From Platerodrilus igneus (Eukaryota > Arthropoda > Insecta > Coleoptera > Lycidae): a stretch of 64,000 nucleotides of DNA. Location: contig JARFIW010000941.1 in NCBI GenBank assembly GCA_036346225.1, positions 1,850,001 through 1,914,000 on the forward strand. Reading direction: 5' to 3'. The number at the start of each line of letters is the position of its first letter. Position 1 is the first letter of the stretch. Positions 44,241 to 55,815 of this stretch are shown here, piece after piece. The translations under genes and the position numbers were made by a program. The notes under the pieces are model-generated. The model saw only the letters and a list, made by a program, of their open reading frames with translations. It was not told the origin of the DNA and did no database searches.

Positions 44241-44739
44241 TTAATCAAAATCACTTTATTTTATTTTTAGCATCTAATATGTAGAGCTTATAAAGCTAAG
44301 GATAAAGGGACCAGAAAAATAAGACTGGAACTTCAAAAGGGCTAGTAACGTTAATATTTAAGGAAAATTGATAGTTAACTAGACATGGTTTTCAGATTTG
44401 TACGTACGATTGATACTTAGATAACGTCAATTATCTTAGACAAACTATAAGCCAAGAAGGTTACGCAAGGTATGTTGACATGAAGCAATTTGATCAAACT
44501 AGAGAGGCTGGTGAAGCTGTAGCAACCCATCTAACCTTACTAGCGTAAAAACTCGACATTAAATAACAGCATTGAAACGAAGTGCTATTAAAGTTTATTG
44601 AAATACCCTTATCCATTTTCAAATGTATCGGTCGTTCTAGGGATGAAATTGTTTTATAAAATTCATTTTACTTGCAAACAGGATCTGCCTCGCCTAAATG
44701 TGTACTTTACAAACCGTTGTTCTAAGCTTAATCAAGTTG
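44241..44739 (+). other. Possible decayed internal region between R2 and R1
   Basis: An AAGTGCTATTAAAGTTTATT phrase and CCATTTTCAAATGTAT with GATGAAATTGTTTTAT near 44580-44660 are shared with 49168-49245. The stretch 44464-44560 reads weakly as protein (YARYVDMKQFDQTREAGEAV), perhaps a Gag remnant. Confidence 0.4.
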
Positions 44740-45170
44740 AAATTTAAGAAAGTTTTAACACTAATTAGGAATTTTGTATTATTACTAAGTTATACAGGCG
44801 TTCTCCTGTCCCGTAATCAAATGCTTTTACAGGATATTTCGTGGTTAAAAAGAAAATCGAACAAAGTTACTTAAACCAACATAAATATTAAAGCTCACAG
44901 ATTTAGTTCGAAGACTAAGTCTCGTCCGACTACCTTATAAAAGTTATACAAGATCAAATTTTGTTAATATTCGAACAGGTATACTAAAGAGGATCGATAA
45001 AAACTTCCTCAATTGGATTGGCGACACAAGTTAGTAATAATCACTTTTTCAAGTGCGGTGCTAAACATTTACATACGATGGTTTAATTTCAATGGCCACG
45101 TTGAGGAAAAACACGTGTAGTAAAAAGTTTAATAACATTTTCTAGGTAATGTACAATTTGTAACGCAATC
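44740..45170 (+). repeat. Dispersed repeat block R1, copy 2
   Basis: Same landmarks as copy 1, including CTTATAAAAGTTATACAAG, GATCGATAAAAACTTCCTCA and TTTACATACGATGGTTT. It is more diverged than copies 1 and 3. Confidence 0.65.
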
Positions 45171-46797
45171 GCGTTGCTATAAAGTAAACGTAGGGATTAA
45201 AGTTATATTTGTTGAGTGTAAGACTGATAGTTTATAATACACCATGTACAAATCTAGATCAAAAACTTTTAGAACAATTAATAGTTAGATAGCAGTGTGA
45301 TTACCAATATTGTGTTAACATAATTACATCATATTTAAGACAATTTTCTTATGCCTTCCATTAGAATTGATTAATTTTAAAGTTACATTGAAAGAAAGGA
45401 GATTATTATTTAAATTATAACCGAACTGAATAAAATTAATTTTCATACAAAGTAATTAAAACGCGTCTAACATCAGTAGAAATTTATATAGAAAAGAAAA
45501 TATTATCGACGGTATAGCCAGACAGTACAACAATAAAAGATTAATTTTTTCAATGCAGTACATTGCCGAAAAGCCATGACAAATAACCCATAACATAATA
45601 GACATGTCATGGTATTATAAACGAACAAAGAAATCACGCGTGACCGAATGTAAAATCGGCATAGATGACCAACTGTAACAATGGAATCCCTCGGAAACGT
45701 AGAGCGGTGATTACGACGACACAGCTGGACAGTTGACGAGTATACGTAAAAGTAGTAAAGGTCGAAATGTAACAACGAAAAGGTGTAGATCTAGCGTAGT
45801 AACTTGGGTTGGTGTGATGCGCGCGGTCGTGGTGTAATATTTAGTTGCTAGAAATGCAATAAATCATGTAACATTTATTCGTGAATTTTACCTTCACCCG
45901 GTTGAATAAAAATCGATAGAGTAATAATTAAGGGAACGTAGAGAAATGCAGCAGTTGGAGCTTGCAAGTTCATACGTCCAGAAGTGAAAATTTCTCGTCG
46001 TTTTTGCGAATTGGTGACCTAGGAGACCTGTAAACCATTGGTGTTCCTGGACGTCTTTATAATAATATTTTCGTTTGGTAAAACTGAACTGTACATCGAA
46101 ACCGTGAGAAAATAAACTTTTTTACAATTTAGAATTATGTACCTGTTATTTCAATATGTGCCTTGTAAATAATTTATTAGAAAATTGGTACAACGTCGAA
46201 GCAATTTTTGTACTATGGTATGAAATCGGGGCTTCTATTCTTAATTATGGTAGTAAAGCAAATTGCAATTAGAACATTTTCATGATTAATTCAGATGTGC
46301 ATGATAAGTTCTAATATAGGTTTGATATATAATGTTCAGTGTCAATAGCGCAATGAACACAAGTTGTAATTTTTAAAGCACCTTCGAAGTCAGACAAGAG
46401 AAGCTGTATTGATCGCCGTTTTGTTTTACTGTTAAGTTGACATTTCCAGCAATGGGATTCGGAATGTAACTACCAATATTCACTGAATCTCGGTAAAATA
46501 AGACATAAAATCAGGAATCTCTCAATTGTATAAATAGAAACATGTTAAAAAATGTTTCCAAAATTATTGAATTTATATAAAATTCACCAATAAAAATTAA
46601 TCAGCTGATTTCACGTTAAGCGTATTGGCTACCATAGGAAAGTCGATCCCAGGTCGCAACACAAATTGAAGGCAATCATTCTTTTAAACTTTAAAAATTT
46701 TTGCTTAGTGTACTCAAACCAAATATTTCAAACATCAATAAATCAAAGTAACCTTCAATTTATGTCATAAACGTCAAACTTGAAGTTTTTATTATTT
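45171..46797. other. AT-rich non-coding stretch
   Basis: I see no gene or transposon end. The minus frame 45503-45775 has no recognisable motif. Confidence 0.45.
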
Positions 46798-46890
46798 TGA
46801 CAACGATCCTAGGTCATGGATCGAAACGTAAATAAAATAGATTTTAAAAACTATGAGTGGTTTCATTCCCAAAGAAGATTAAGAAGAATA
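46798..46890 (+). repeat. 90-bp dispersed repeat, inverted relative to the 41.7-kb pair
   Basis: Carries CAACGATCCTAGGTCATGG, ATCGAAACGTAAATAAA and ACTATGAGTGGTTT in the opposite orientation to the copies at 41650-41885. Confidence 0.7.
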
Positions 46891-47099
46891 CCAATATTTG
46901 TAAAAGTTAGAAAATCGGTGTGATAATAGTAGTATTAACTCTTGTTGTACGGTTTTCTTTTTCTTAGTAATACCTGGCCAGTCTGATGTTAGAAAATTAG
47001 GAAACTATTTGTATTAATTTGGTAATTATTTAATGTTAATTGGGATTTAGTTTAGGATGAATTTTATTTGGACTCATTGATAAACTAGGTATAAGCAGA

Positions 47100-47640
47100 C
47101 AAATCTTATAAAATGATATCCAGCCACCGCAGTGATGATGTCTTACTTGGGAAAGGTCCTTAACTTTAAAAAATTCTTTAATATTACAAAAATCAATGAT
47201 TGTGTATAAGTAAGGTATTGTAAGAAAAAGGGGAAAGGATACCTATTCCCAATAACCGTCATCAATGTAAGGAAAATATCGAAAGTGTTGTTGAGACAAA
47301 GCGGTTTGGCCCCCATTAATTATAACAGGTAAAGCTTTTAAAGGTAAGTGCTAATTGCAGCTTAGATTTTGTATTTCAATCATTTCATATGTTTATTTTA
47401 AAATTATTAATATTATCTCACAGGAACATGAATTCTAGCGCTATTGAAGAAAAATTTGAAATTTTCATGTCTTAGAATTGAACACAAGGGCTTATTTTAA
47501 TTTTACATTTAATTTAGTTTTATAACTTGAATTTTGATATCCATTAAAAGTATTCCTCCTTTCTACTGCGAAAGAACAATAATACCTTATGAATCGAAAT
47601 GTTGAACACTAAAAACATCAAAAAAGATGAACGTTCGCTA
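47100..47640 (+). other. Weak R2-like block with TTGGCCCC
   Basis: AAGGAAAATATCGAAAGTGT and GACAAAGCGGTTTGGCCCCC near 47272-47319 parallel AACATCAAAGGAATTGCTGT and GACGATTTGGCGCC near 48755-48792. It looks like a third, more decayed LTR/primer-site junction. Confidence 0.4.
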
Positions 47641-48020
47641 ATGTTCAGTCGAATGCAGCTAGATAGCATTTATTGAAACCAGGTTGTCGACCGAATGGAG
47701 CCTATGATCGAGAAACTTTAGAGTCATCCACTCAGGTTTAGGCAGTAGACATTCAGGTATAGGTTGGTTATCAAGGATAAAACCGTAAGAGAAGTGAAAA
47801 ATGTTTATCCAGTTATCGATATGGTAAAAGCAGTTAGACCTGGCGTCAACTTGGAATATTTTCATATGGGAGTAAGTTGAAGCAAAGAAAAAGCAATAAA
47901 TGGATAAAGATTACAATAGAGAATGATAATACATGATTGGTTAAGTAAACTGTATGTTACAAATTAACTGATTATATTAGTAATACAATGTTAAATAGTC
48001 ATAGATGTACACTGTACATT
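47640..48020 (+). repeat. R3 and R4 blocks, copy Y
   Basis: R3: ACTTTAGAGTCATCCACTCA then GGCAGTAGACATTCAGGTAT at 47713-47765. R4: AATTAACTGATTATATTAGT then AATACAATGTTAAAT at 47963-47998. Both recur in the same order at 51722-51775 and 52080-52130. Confidence 0.6.
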
Positions 48021-48600
48021 CGAAAGCGCCTCGCAAAATAGGTGGACATCAAATAGACTATAAGAGGGGATTTTAAACGATAAGCAAAGTTAAGCATTGC
48101 TTATCGACGCTGTATCATTTGGGGCGCAAATAATTACTCCACATAACAAATTCTCAAGATATAAAATGTAATAGTATAGATGTTTATTCAGCAATTAGTT
48201 TTAACTAATGCTAACTTGTTTGGAGGTTAGTTGAAACAGGGCGGATGTAAGAAAAATATTGTAACGCCGCGTCGCTTGATCTACCTTTGACCAGAATAAT
48301 ACATCAGAACGTAAACGAGGCATTTGTGAGCAATAGGTAATTGGTAGGAAGCCTGTGATGTGACATCTTCGGATGGACTTGATTGACTGGTTGCAAGAGT
48401 TTGCATTTAATTGCTTTGTTAACCTTGCAATAGGAAACCTCTAGAATGTAATTTGCGTAATTTCTGGTACATTTTCGAAATAATCTAGAACAATTGGTTA
48501 AAATATAAATTGTCACCATGAGTATCAGTTAGTCAATTTTAATTCAAGCTTCGATTATAACATTACGTTTTTATATGAGCTATAAAGTTGTAATATGAAA
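48021..48600. other. Non-coding stretch
   Basis: No gene seen. The 71-residue minus frame at 48304-48519 has no recognisable domain. Confidence 0.4.
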
Positions 48601-49050
48601 TAAATTAGGTGATGAAGTCGTATCTGAGAGAGGTTTTGTTCGAGAACCTGTGTAGTTTAACAAAAGTTTAATAAGGTAACGTAAAACCTGACAAAGTTTA
48701 GGATAGCGAAACAAGGGAGATTTATGCAGAATAACAGTCTTCAGTGTAGGAATAACATCAAAGGAATTGCTGTGACAGACGATTTGGCGCCTCTCAATTT
48801 TGACAGAGAAAACGCCTTTTAATGTAAGTGATAGTATAACGTAGATTTTTTATGTATTTCAGCAATTTTATTATTTTTTTGTTATTTTTTATTTCCAATT
48901 TTTTAATTTTTTTTTTAATTTTTCTAAAGGAACCCACTCCCGCATCACTGCAGTTAGTCGACGCACTCTTAGATTGTTATGGGGTCCCCGCCCCTTCAGG
49001 GCAAATCAAAATTTATTCACTGAACGCTCATTAGACCCGTAGCAGCAGGC
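48600..49050 (+). repeat. Dispersed block R2, copy 2
   Basis: TTTGGCGCCTCTCAATTTTG near 48785, ACCCACTCCCGCATCACTGC near 48931, and TGTTATGGGGTCCCCGCCCC near 48976 match the 43.9-44.1 kb block. A T-rich stretch of about 90 bases at 48848-48926 is an insertion relative to copy 1. Confidence 0.6.
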
Positions 49051-50254
49051 AGGCTAATCAAGAATAGACAGAAGGTAGTTGCGAAAAAGATGGAATTTGC
49101 TCTAAATAATTTTTAATCGAAAGTAAATGTTTTAGCGACATTCAATAGTAACACAAATACCAAGTGAGTAAAGTACTATTAAAGTTAGTTAAAATACTGG
49201 GCATCCATTTTCAAACATATCTTTTATAGCGGTGATGAAATCGTTTTATCCAGGGTGGCATCATTAAATTGAGGAAGTGATAGCGATTGATTGGCTAAAC
49301 AAAAACTTATAGTGCATTTTACTTTTGGACCGATTTTTAAATGCCCCACACAAGTCAACTTAAATAAAAGTTTTAGGCCTGATGTTTGGTTACGTTTTTA
49401 AGAAATAACTTACCTATTCTAGCGCTATCCTGAATCAAATCACACACGTGAAATGATTTCACAATAAGTGTTCAAAATGACTACCGTATCTGCAAGTTGT
49501 GATTGGTATAATTCTAGACCATTGCATTTTCAAACAATTCAAAGAACTCTACGCCACAAAATATCACTAATACCTACAACCAATTACAATAAAGTTCCAT
49601 CATTGTGTTTAAGTCTATTACTTATGCAGGTAGTGGAACACTAGTATCGAAATCAAACAGGTGCAACACACTTACAAATCATCCAACCCCTGTTACGAAC
49701 TATTTCAATGAAAAAGTACAAGCATCTTAAAGTGGATTATCGCATGCTGCATAAGCGCTGAATTGCAACAAGCTTAAAACTACACTACGGTCGACCACAC
49801 TAGCATCATGGAGTATTATTTTTTGTTGTGATTTTTATCTAAAACACCCAAATGTTAGAAAAAATTTTAGTTATTTTAGTAGTATCAAAAGTGCTTCGAG
49901 TTTGGCAGCTCAAATGCAATGTATTTTACTAATTTATGTTAAGAGAATGTCATAACTTGGTTGGTCGAAAGATGACATTATTGTGTGTTTAATTCGTGAC
50001 CTAGCTAGCATTGCAGTGGTTTTAAAACATTTTTGATACTTTTTTTTGTGTGTCCGTTTGTAGCTTAATCATTTGCTGTAGACCACGAATTGATCAATAA
50101 TTTTTGTTTGTCTTATAGGTCTCTACACACATTTAAATTAATGACATAAAACTAATGCCACTCTGTATAATTCACGTTATTTGAAAAAGAATTATCTCCT
50201 TCGCCTAAAAAACCCACAATAATTATGTAGTTTATAGGCAGTTGCTCTAAGCTA
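49051..50254. other. Non-coding stretch between R2 and R1
   Basis: AAGTACTATTAAAGTTAGTT with a CCATTTTCAAACATAT phrase near 49170-49220 repeats sequence at 44580-44640. The remainder is unassigned AT-rich sequence. Confidence 0.4.
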
Positions 50255-50700
50255 AATCGAGTTTAAGAATAAAAGCGAGTTAATGTTAAGATGGAGTTGT
50301 GAATTATGTTCTAGACGTGTCGGTGTTCTCAAGTCCGGTTATTAAGTTTTTAATACAAAATAGCTCGTGGTTAACAGGAAAACCCCAAGGGGTTGTATAG
50401 TTCATCGTAAATAATTAAGATTAAAAGTTTCAGACCTAAAGATTGAGTTTCGTCTGACAACCTCATAAAGTTGTACAAGCTCTAATTTTGTTAGTGTTAA
50501 AACAGGCAAACTTAAGAGAATCGATAAAAACTTCCTCAAGTGTATTTGAGACACAAGTTAGTAATAAACACCTTTAGGTGTGTGGTGCTGAACACTTACA
50601 TACCACGGTTTCCTTTGGTAACAACGATACGGATACACACGTGAAGTATGAAGTTTAATAAGATATTCTAGGCAGGGTGCAATTTAATTAAATTATATTA
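50255..50700 (+). repeat. Dispersed repeat block R1, copy 3
   Basis: Carries AATAGCTCGTGGTTAACA, CAACCTCATAAAGTTGTACA, ATCGATAAAAACTTCCTCAA and TTACATACCACGGTTTCC. Closest to copy 1 at 33.4 kb. Confidence 0.7.
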
Positions 50701-50979
50701 TGAGTAAAAGGGTAAATAATACCACTATATAGCGATAGTAGCACAGATTGGATTTAAAACGTCAATAGGGTACTCGAATCTAGTGTTATAAAAGCACAAT
50801 ATAAATTCATATTCTGCATGTTCTAAAATGAAAACGTGTATATATTTCATTGTTGCACTTAATTTAGTTTCGAAATAGATTTTGATATTTTCCTTTCTAT
50901 TGCGAAAAGGGATGAATAGCCTAGGAATTTAGTGCTCAAGGCCCTGATTCCGTTTAGGGGAGTGAGATTTAAAAATCTT

Positions 50980-51460
50980 AAGTTTGTAATTGCTAAACTA
51001 CGAAGGCTATTTTGCAAGGTGCGATCGGCCATGAAATGAAAACCACAATGAAAATATAAAACGTTTTATTTGGAATATTTAGAAACACCTTCTTTTCTAC
51101 ATAATCACTGTCCCGACTGGAACATTTGAGGTAGCGTGGAACCAATTTTTCAATACCCTTGTGATACAAGCAGTTGCCTATGCCTTCAGCCAATTCTCCA
51201 CGCTAGTCTGCAACGAATCACTCGACCTAGAAATTGTGAATTGACGATTTTTTTCGAATCGCCTGATCTACTCGGTAAACAAATCATCCGACACTCGCTT
51301 TCTTCCCTGATCAGCTACATTATTAGCGTCTTTACGTTCTGCATCAAAGTTCCTGTATTGTTGTCCCATTTTGCGGTCACACACGAAAGTTTTACCGTAC
51401 ACATTACTCATTCGTCAATAAATTTTGGCTGATTGCACCCATCAGCATAAAAAATCGAAT
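50980..51460 (-). pseudogene. Internally deleted mariner transposase
   Basis: On minus the sequence begins with the N-terminal half of a mariner transposase (MGQQYRNFDAERKDANN, then RKRVSDDLFTE and RRFEKNRQFTIS, the helix-turn-helix region). It passes directly into the family C-terminus (SVENWLKA, LYHKGIEKLVPRYLKC, SDYVEKK). The catalytic core with its three aspartates is missing, so the two ends are joined by an internal deletion. It cannot be catalytic, but it retains the DNA-binding segment. In-frame stops are also present. No terminal inverted repeats were delimited. Confidence 0.65.
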
Positions 51461-51599
51461 AACAGCACACACTTCACACTTGGCTGGAGACTATTATTCT
51501 AGGCATGTTTACGTGCTTACTGCGTGTTCAGAACTGACAACTGCGATGTGACGCGATCGATAGGAATACTAGAGACACTGCGCAACACATTTGCGTATA

Positions 51600-52250
51600 C
51601 CATCATCGAATTTTCATAGCGGTTTTAATTTCGTGACCGATCGGATTTTGAAAAAAAACTTTGTATAAGCTGAATGGGCTCAGTGGAGGCAGAAGGGGGG
51701 TCCAATTGTACCTTTGATCAAGGAATTTTAGTTTTGTCCACTCTGGTTCAGGTTGCAGGCACTCAAGTTTAACTATAAATGAAAAACAGGAAAGATGGTG
51801 TAAAATGTTTATCAAGTTAGTGCCAGAAAAATAGCAATTAGACATATGATTAAACCAACACACAGTAGTTCGGAGCACATACCAACACCAAATCATGATG
51901 ATGAAGAAACTGAAAGACGAGCGACCAAATTAAAATCATTATTTGGGCAGATATAAAAGAGTAATGTTGCTAAATGAAAGGCGTTTACGCAGTTTTAAGT
52001 CAGTGCTTAGAAGAAAAAGTAATAGTTGAAAAAGGACCAGAAGAGGGTATCTCAAATTCGTAAGAAATTGGATGAGTTGTTTATCAGTAATTAACTGATT
52101 ATATAAGCAATACAATGTTAAATTATCGTAAAAGTAAGCCATATACTCAAATTTTAGATAAGCTATGACTAGGTTAACTAATTTTACTGACCACAAGTTG
52201 TGAATTAAATTTAAAAAGTTAAACAAAGGTAGAAAAGTACACACATTATA
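51600..52250 (+). repeat. R3 and R4 blocks, copy Z
   Basis: R3: TTTTGTCCACTCTGGTTCAG then GGTTGCAGGCACTCAAG at 51732-51770. R4: AATTAACTGATTATATAAGC then AATACAATGTTAAAT at 52090-52125. Same order as at 47.7-48.0 kb. Confidence 0.55.
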
Positions 52251-52887
52251 TTAAGTAAACCGCTAAACAACAATATTAGAGAGGATCCTACAAATTGGGT
52301 TACGTAGTAGACTAGTTAAAGTTACCCATTACCAAGATGTAAACGAATATACCATAAATAAAACGGTGCTAGAGAAAAAACACGTGATATTAGACGGATT
52401 GGGACAACTTGCCGAGCCTGACTAGCCATGGCCGTTTCGCCTCCAACACTCCAACAGGCTCGTCGCCATGCCGACTCACCGCAATGCCAGTTTTTTTATA
52501 TAACAAAAAAATTTGTTACACAGCCCTCAAAAAAATAGAAAAAATCTGAGTTCTAAACAAAAAAAAAACAAACAACAGTATCAAAGTTGAACCAACCAAA
52601 ATTAGGGCCAAACTCGCAAAGGTTTAGTTACAAAATTATTTCTAAAAAATTTGTTGTACAATTATTATTCCTTGGACTATTGGAAAACAAGACTACTAGA
52701 TAGGATTATAGATCTAAAAAATTATTTCAAAAATTACTATTGGACTAAAGGACCTAGAGAATTAATAGATTAATAAATAAACAAATTCAAACTAACAAAT
52801 AAAAATTAATAAATAAATAAATTTATAAATGAGTGTAAGGGTAGTTCCGCGTACTACACGTCCAAGAGGAGACAAAAACTGTATAAG

Positions 52888-52950
52888 TCAAAATCGGTAG
52901 AAGTCGTAATCGGCAGAAGTCATAATCGGTAGAAGTCATAATCAGGAAGT
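52888..52950 (+). repeat. 16-bp tandem repeat, four units
   Basis: Units TCAAAATCGGTAGAAG, TCGTAATCGGCAGAAG, TCATAATCGGTAGAAG and a shortened TCATAATCAGGAAG. Confidence 0.9.
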
Positions 52951-54751
52951 CTACACTCTAATAATACACAAAGGTTATAAGAAATAAACAAAAAATTTTT
53001 TTACTTCAGAAGGGGTTTATATATTTATACATAAATTTTTTGAAGTTTGGACAAAAGTATTTGGTTTTATCAAATTAATTACCTAGATGCCAATATTAAT
53101 CACTGGCATACTCCCATTAAAAATTTTTTTCTAAGAGTTGAATTTCTATCACACAAATATAAACTAAAAAAAGAATTTTAGTTTTCTACAAAATATTCAA
53201 CCTTAGACTTCTCACTAATCCATAAACGATACAGTACGCACCTAAATGTAGCATTGCTCTCTAGCAATTCTTTACAACGCAAAAAATTTTAAACAAAAAA
53301 AAAGACATTTTCCTTTAGGACGGAACCTTTGAGTATTCCCAACTGAAAATTTCTCAATAATATAGAAACTTAACGACCCTTACAGTTGTGTAAAAGAATC
53401 TATGAATTTAGAACTGATGAGTTACGGTGTTAGCAACGTCTATCTACAATTGAAGAGTTACAATGTTTGTAACCTCCATCTATAGTTGATGCACAAATTT
53501 AAACTTTGACCAAAAAGGTTATATTAAAATTTTTACTAAACAAAATGAAAATCAGAAATCCTAAAAATTTATAGATGTAATTTACTTAACAAGTTAATCC
53601 AAACGATATCCTACCAAAATATCGGACAAAAACACTGCAATAGGATCAGACCTAGGAAATATTTTACCATAAAATTTTTTTGACAAAGGAGTTCGATGAG
53701 GAAAAACTAAAAAATTAAAAAAATTATTTAAGAAGTAAGGGTTTAACCTGTAATTTACTAAACAAGTTTTCTACAAAAATTAATTACTATAATGGGTAAT
53801 TACCACTTAACTTTCTAGCTAGCAACTTCGCTCCACGTATAACTAAACTGTCGAAGCATATAAGAGGTGCCTTTCAACGCATACAATTGTAGCATTCTCG
53901 CCCCAGAGAATGATGTACGACACTAGAACAAATTCTTCCATTAGTTTGGACTACACTAAAACAAACAAGCTGCATTGCAATGCCGGTAGAATAAAAATGA
54001 GTCAGTAAAACAAAATTACAAAAAACAACGGGTCTCATAACGACAGCACATCTAAACGTATCAGATTAACAAAATCTCTAATTCTGTTTTATTACTAACA
54101 ACTCCTCAAAATTCAATTCGTAATGATAATTATATTTATATAAAAATATACAACCGGGAAAGTATTTGCTTTTTAAAATATCAAAACGTCAAATCACGTA
54201 ACGCCTAGATTAAAAAGAACAATTTGTACAAATGGATTTTTAAATAATTTTTGATAAGCAGTTAGTTCTATTATTATATTCAACAAATTTCCAAAACAAC
54301 AGATTTAAAATATCAATAAACCTTATGTCAGAACTTGCCAAACCAAAAATACGATAATAAGGACAAGTTTATACAATTATTAAACGAAAGTTTGATGTAA
54401 GGTGTTTGTTACGATTTGTAATACAACGATCAAAACAACATATGCTATCTAATTTGAATTATTATAAGCTACACGGTTAATTTTGTTTCAAATAAAACAA
54501 TGTTATTTAGAGCCAATACGTGCGACATTGTAACTAAAATAACCTGAAACAATACAAGAATAAGCTTTACAACGAGTATCGTATAACAGAAGGATTTTGT
54601 GTCAAATTGCAATATAATAACTCGCGTTCTATACTTTGCTTTAAGAGATAAGATTAATTTTAATTATTTTCATTGAAGTAGAAGATAAAGATAACGTTCC
54701 TACAATTATTTATTACTTAGAAAAAATTTTCTTTAAACAGATTCGCCCTAA

Positions 54752-54968
54752 GAAATATTTCGGAGCTCCTGAGACGCGGACTCGAATGTAACAAAAAGGT
54801 ATGAACGTTAAATGGTTTCGTGTAACTATTTGATGAAATATAATGTGCTAATTTAAGAAATTTATTTTGTGACCCTAATGTAACAAATGGATATAAATGG
54901 AAAGTGTCTTGGTGTAACTATTTAATAAAATATGATCTACTAATTTAAAAGGAATATTTCGGACCTCT
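54752..54968 (+). repeat. 92-bp tandem duplication with a partial third unit
   Basis: AATGTAACAAA starts units at 54785 and 54877. Both continue with a GTGTAACTATTT and a CTAATTTAA phrase. AATATTTCGGA occurs before the first and at the end of the second. Confidence 0.8.
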
Positions 54969-55522
54969 AGGCATTGGACGTAAATCTTCTGAAAAAATAA
55001 AATTTTGGGGTAGAGTACAGAAACCTTTTCGAAGTAGATAATTTTAGAATTTTTAATTTACCCTTTTTAAAAAATGGACCTTACTAATATCAGAAGGTTT
55101 CTATTCCATAATAAATAATCTGTATCTAATAATAGTTACAAAAAGAAATAAATAATTTCATATGTTTTAGTCGTATAGAAAAGTATTAGTTAAACAAAAT
55201 TTTGTTACTTGGCATTTAGATGGACATTAGATCTCATAAACACGTACAAATTTAATCAAAAACTGTATTTCAAGCAATCCTAAAATGGTTATTAGCGATA
55301 ATGTCAAATATAACAAAGTAAGACAAATACTACTTTCAAAAATATATATATCCTAAGCAAAAAATATTAAATAATCAACAAGAAATATTATATTGATTCA
55401 GTTGGGTACCGGGTCTTACAGACTAGAACGATGGAGGTTTTCGCGGCTCCAAATTTAGCCTTTTGTGACAAAGGTGGTTGTGAAATTAAACTCCGTTTTG
55501 GGATTAGGTAAAAGTAACTTAC

Positions 55523-55620
55523 CCTCAACATGGTTGGTTGCAGCGACAAAGGCAATGGCCCAAGGCTGATGTCGTAGTACGTGATGGGTGAGCTCGAGGA
55601 TGATGGTCGGCTCAAAGATG
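55523..55620 (-). CDS. Candidate internal exon, unknown gene
   Basis: A 98-base minus-strand segment with an acceptor (ATTATTATTCAAG at about 55621-55633) and a strong donor (GTAAGT, plus-strand ACTTAC at 55517-55522). Between them one frame is open and reads in parts EPTIILELTHHV, then RHQPWAIAFVAATNHVE. It is GC-richer than its surroundings, a usual exon signature here. A second frame is also open across it, so the reading is not certain. I do not recognise the protein. It lies on the same strand as the receptor exon at 60.6 kb but does not resemble a receptor segment. Confidence 0.35.
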
Positions 55621-55706
55621 CTTGAATAATAATGATGTTAGCTAGCTTGAGCGTACATATAGGCTAGGATGTATTTGCCTGTTCGACGATATTTATTGAC
55701 TTTAAC

Positions 55707-55815
55707 GAATTTGCATGCTCTATGGAATTTTGTAGGCTCTAAAGAATTGATTGGTCATACGGAATTTTATTGGCTTTACAGGATTTTGTTGGCCTTTCGG
55801 AATTTGCGCTAAAAT
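55707..55815 (+). repeat. 19-bp tandem repeat, six units
   Basis: Units begin at 55707, 55725, 55744, 55762, 55781 and 55800, based on GAATTTTGTTGGCTYTAM. Confidence 0.85.

Larger units (their letters stand above)
52251..55522. other. Long AT-rich non-coding stretch
   Basis: No gene recognised. A GC-richer patch (TAGCCATGGCCGTTTCGCC) lies near 52424. It contains the 16-bp array (52888-52950) and the 92-bp duplication (54752-54968) listed separately. It is probably intronic or intergenic. Confidence 0.5.

Noticed and set aside
45503..45775. 90-residue minus-strand frame
   Set aside because: Irregular composition, no domain and no splice or promoter context.
51136..51432. Plus-strand 98-residue frame
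   Set aside because: Antisense of the deleted mariner; the minus strand reads as transposase.
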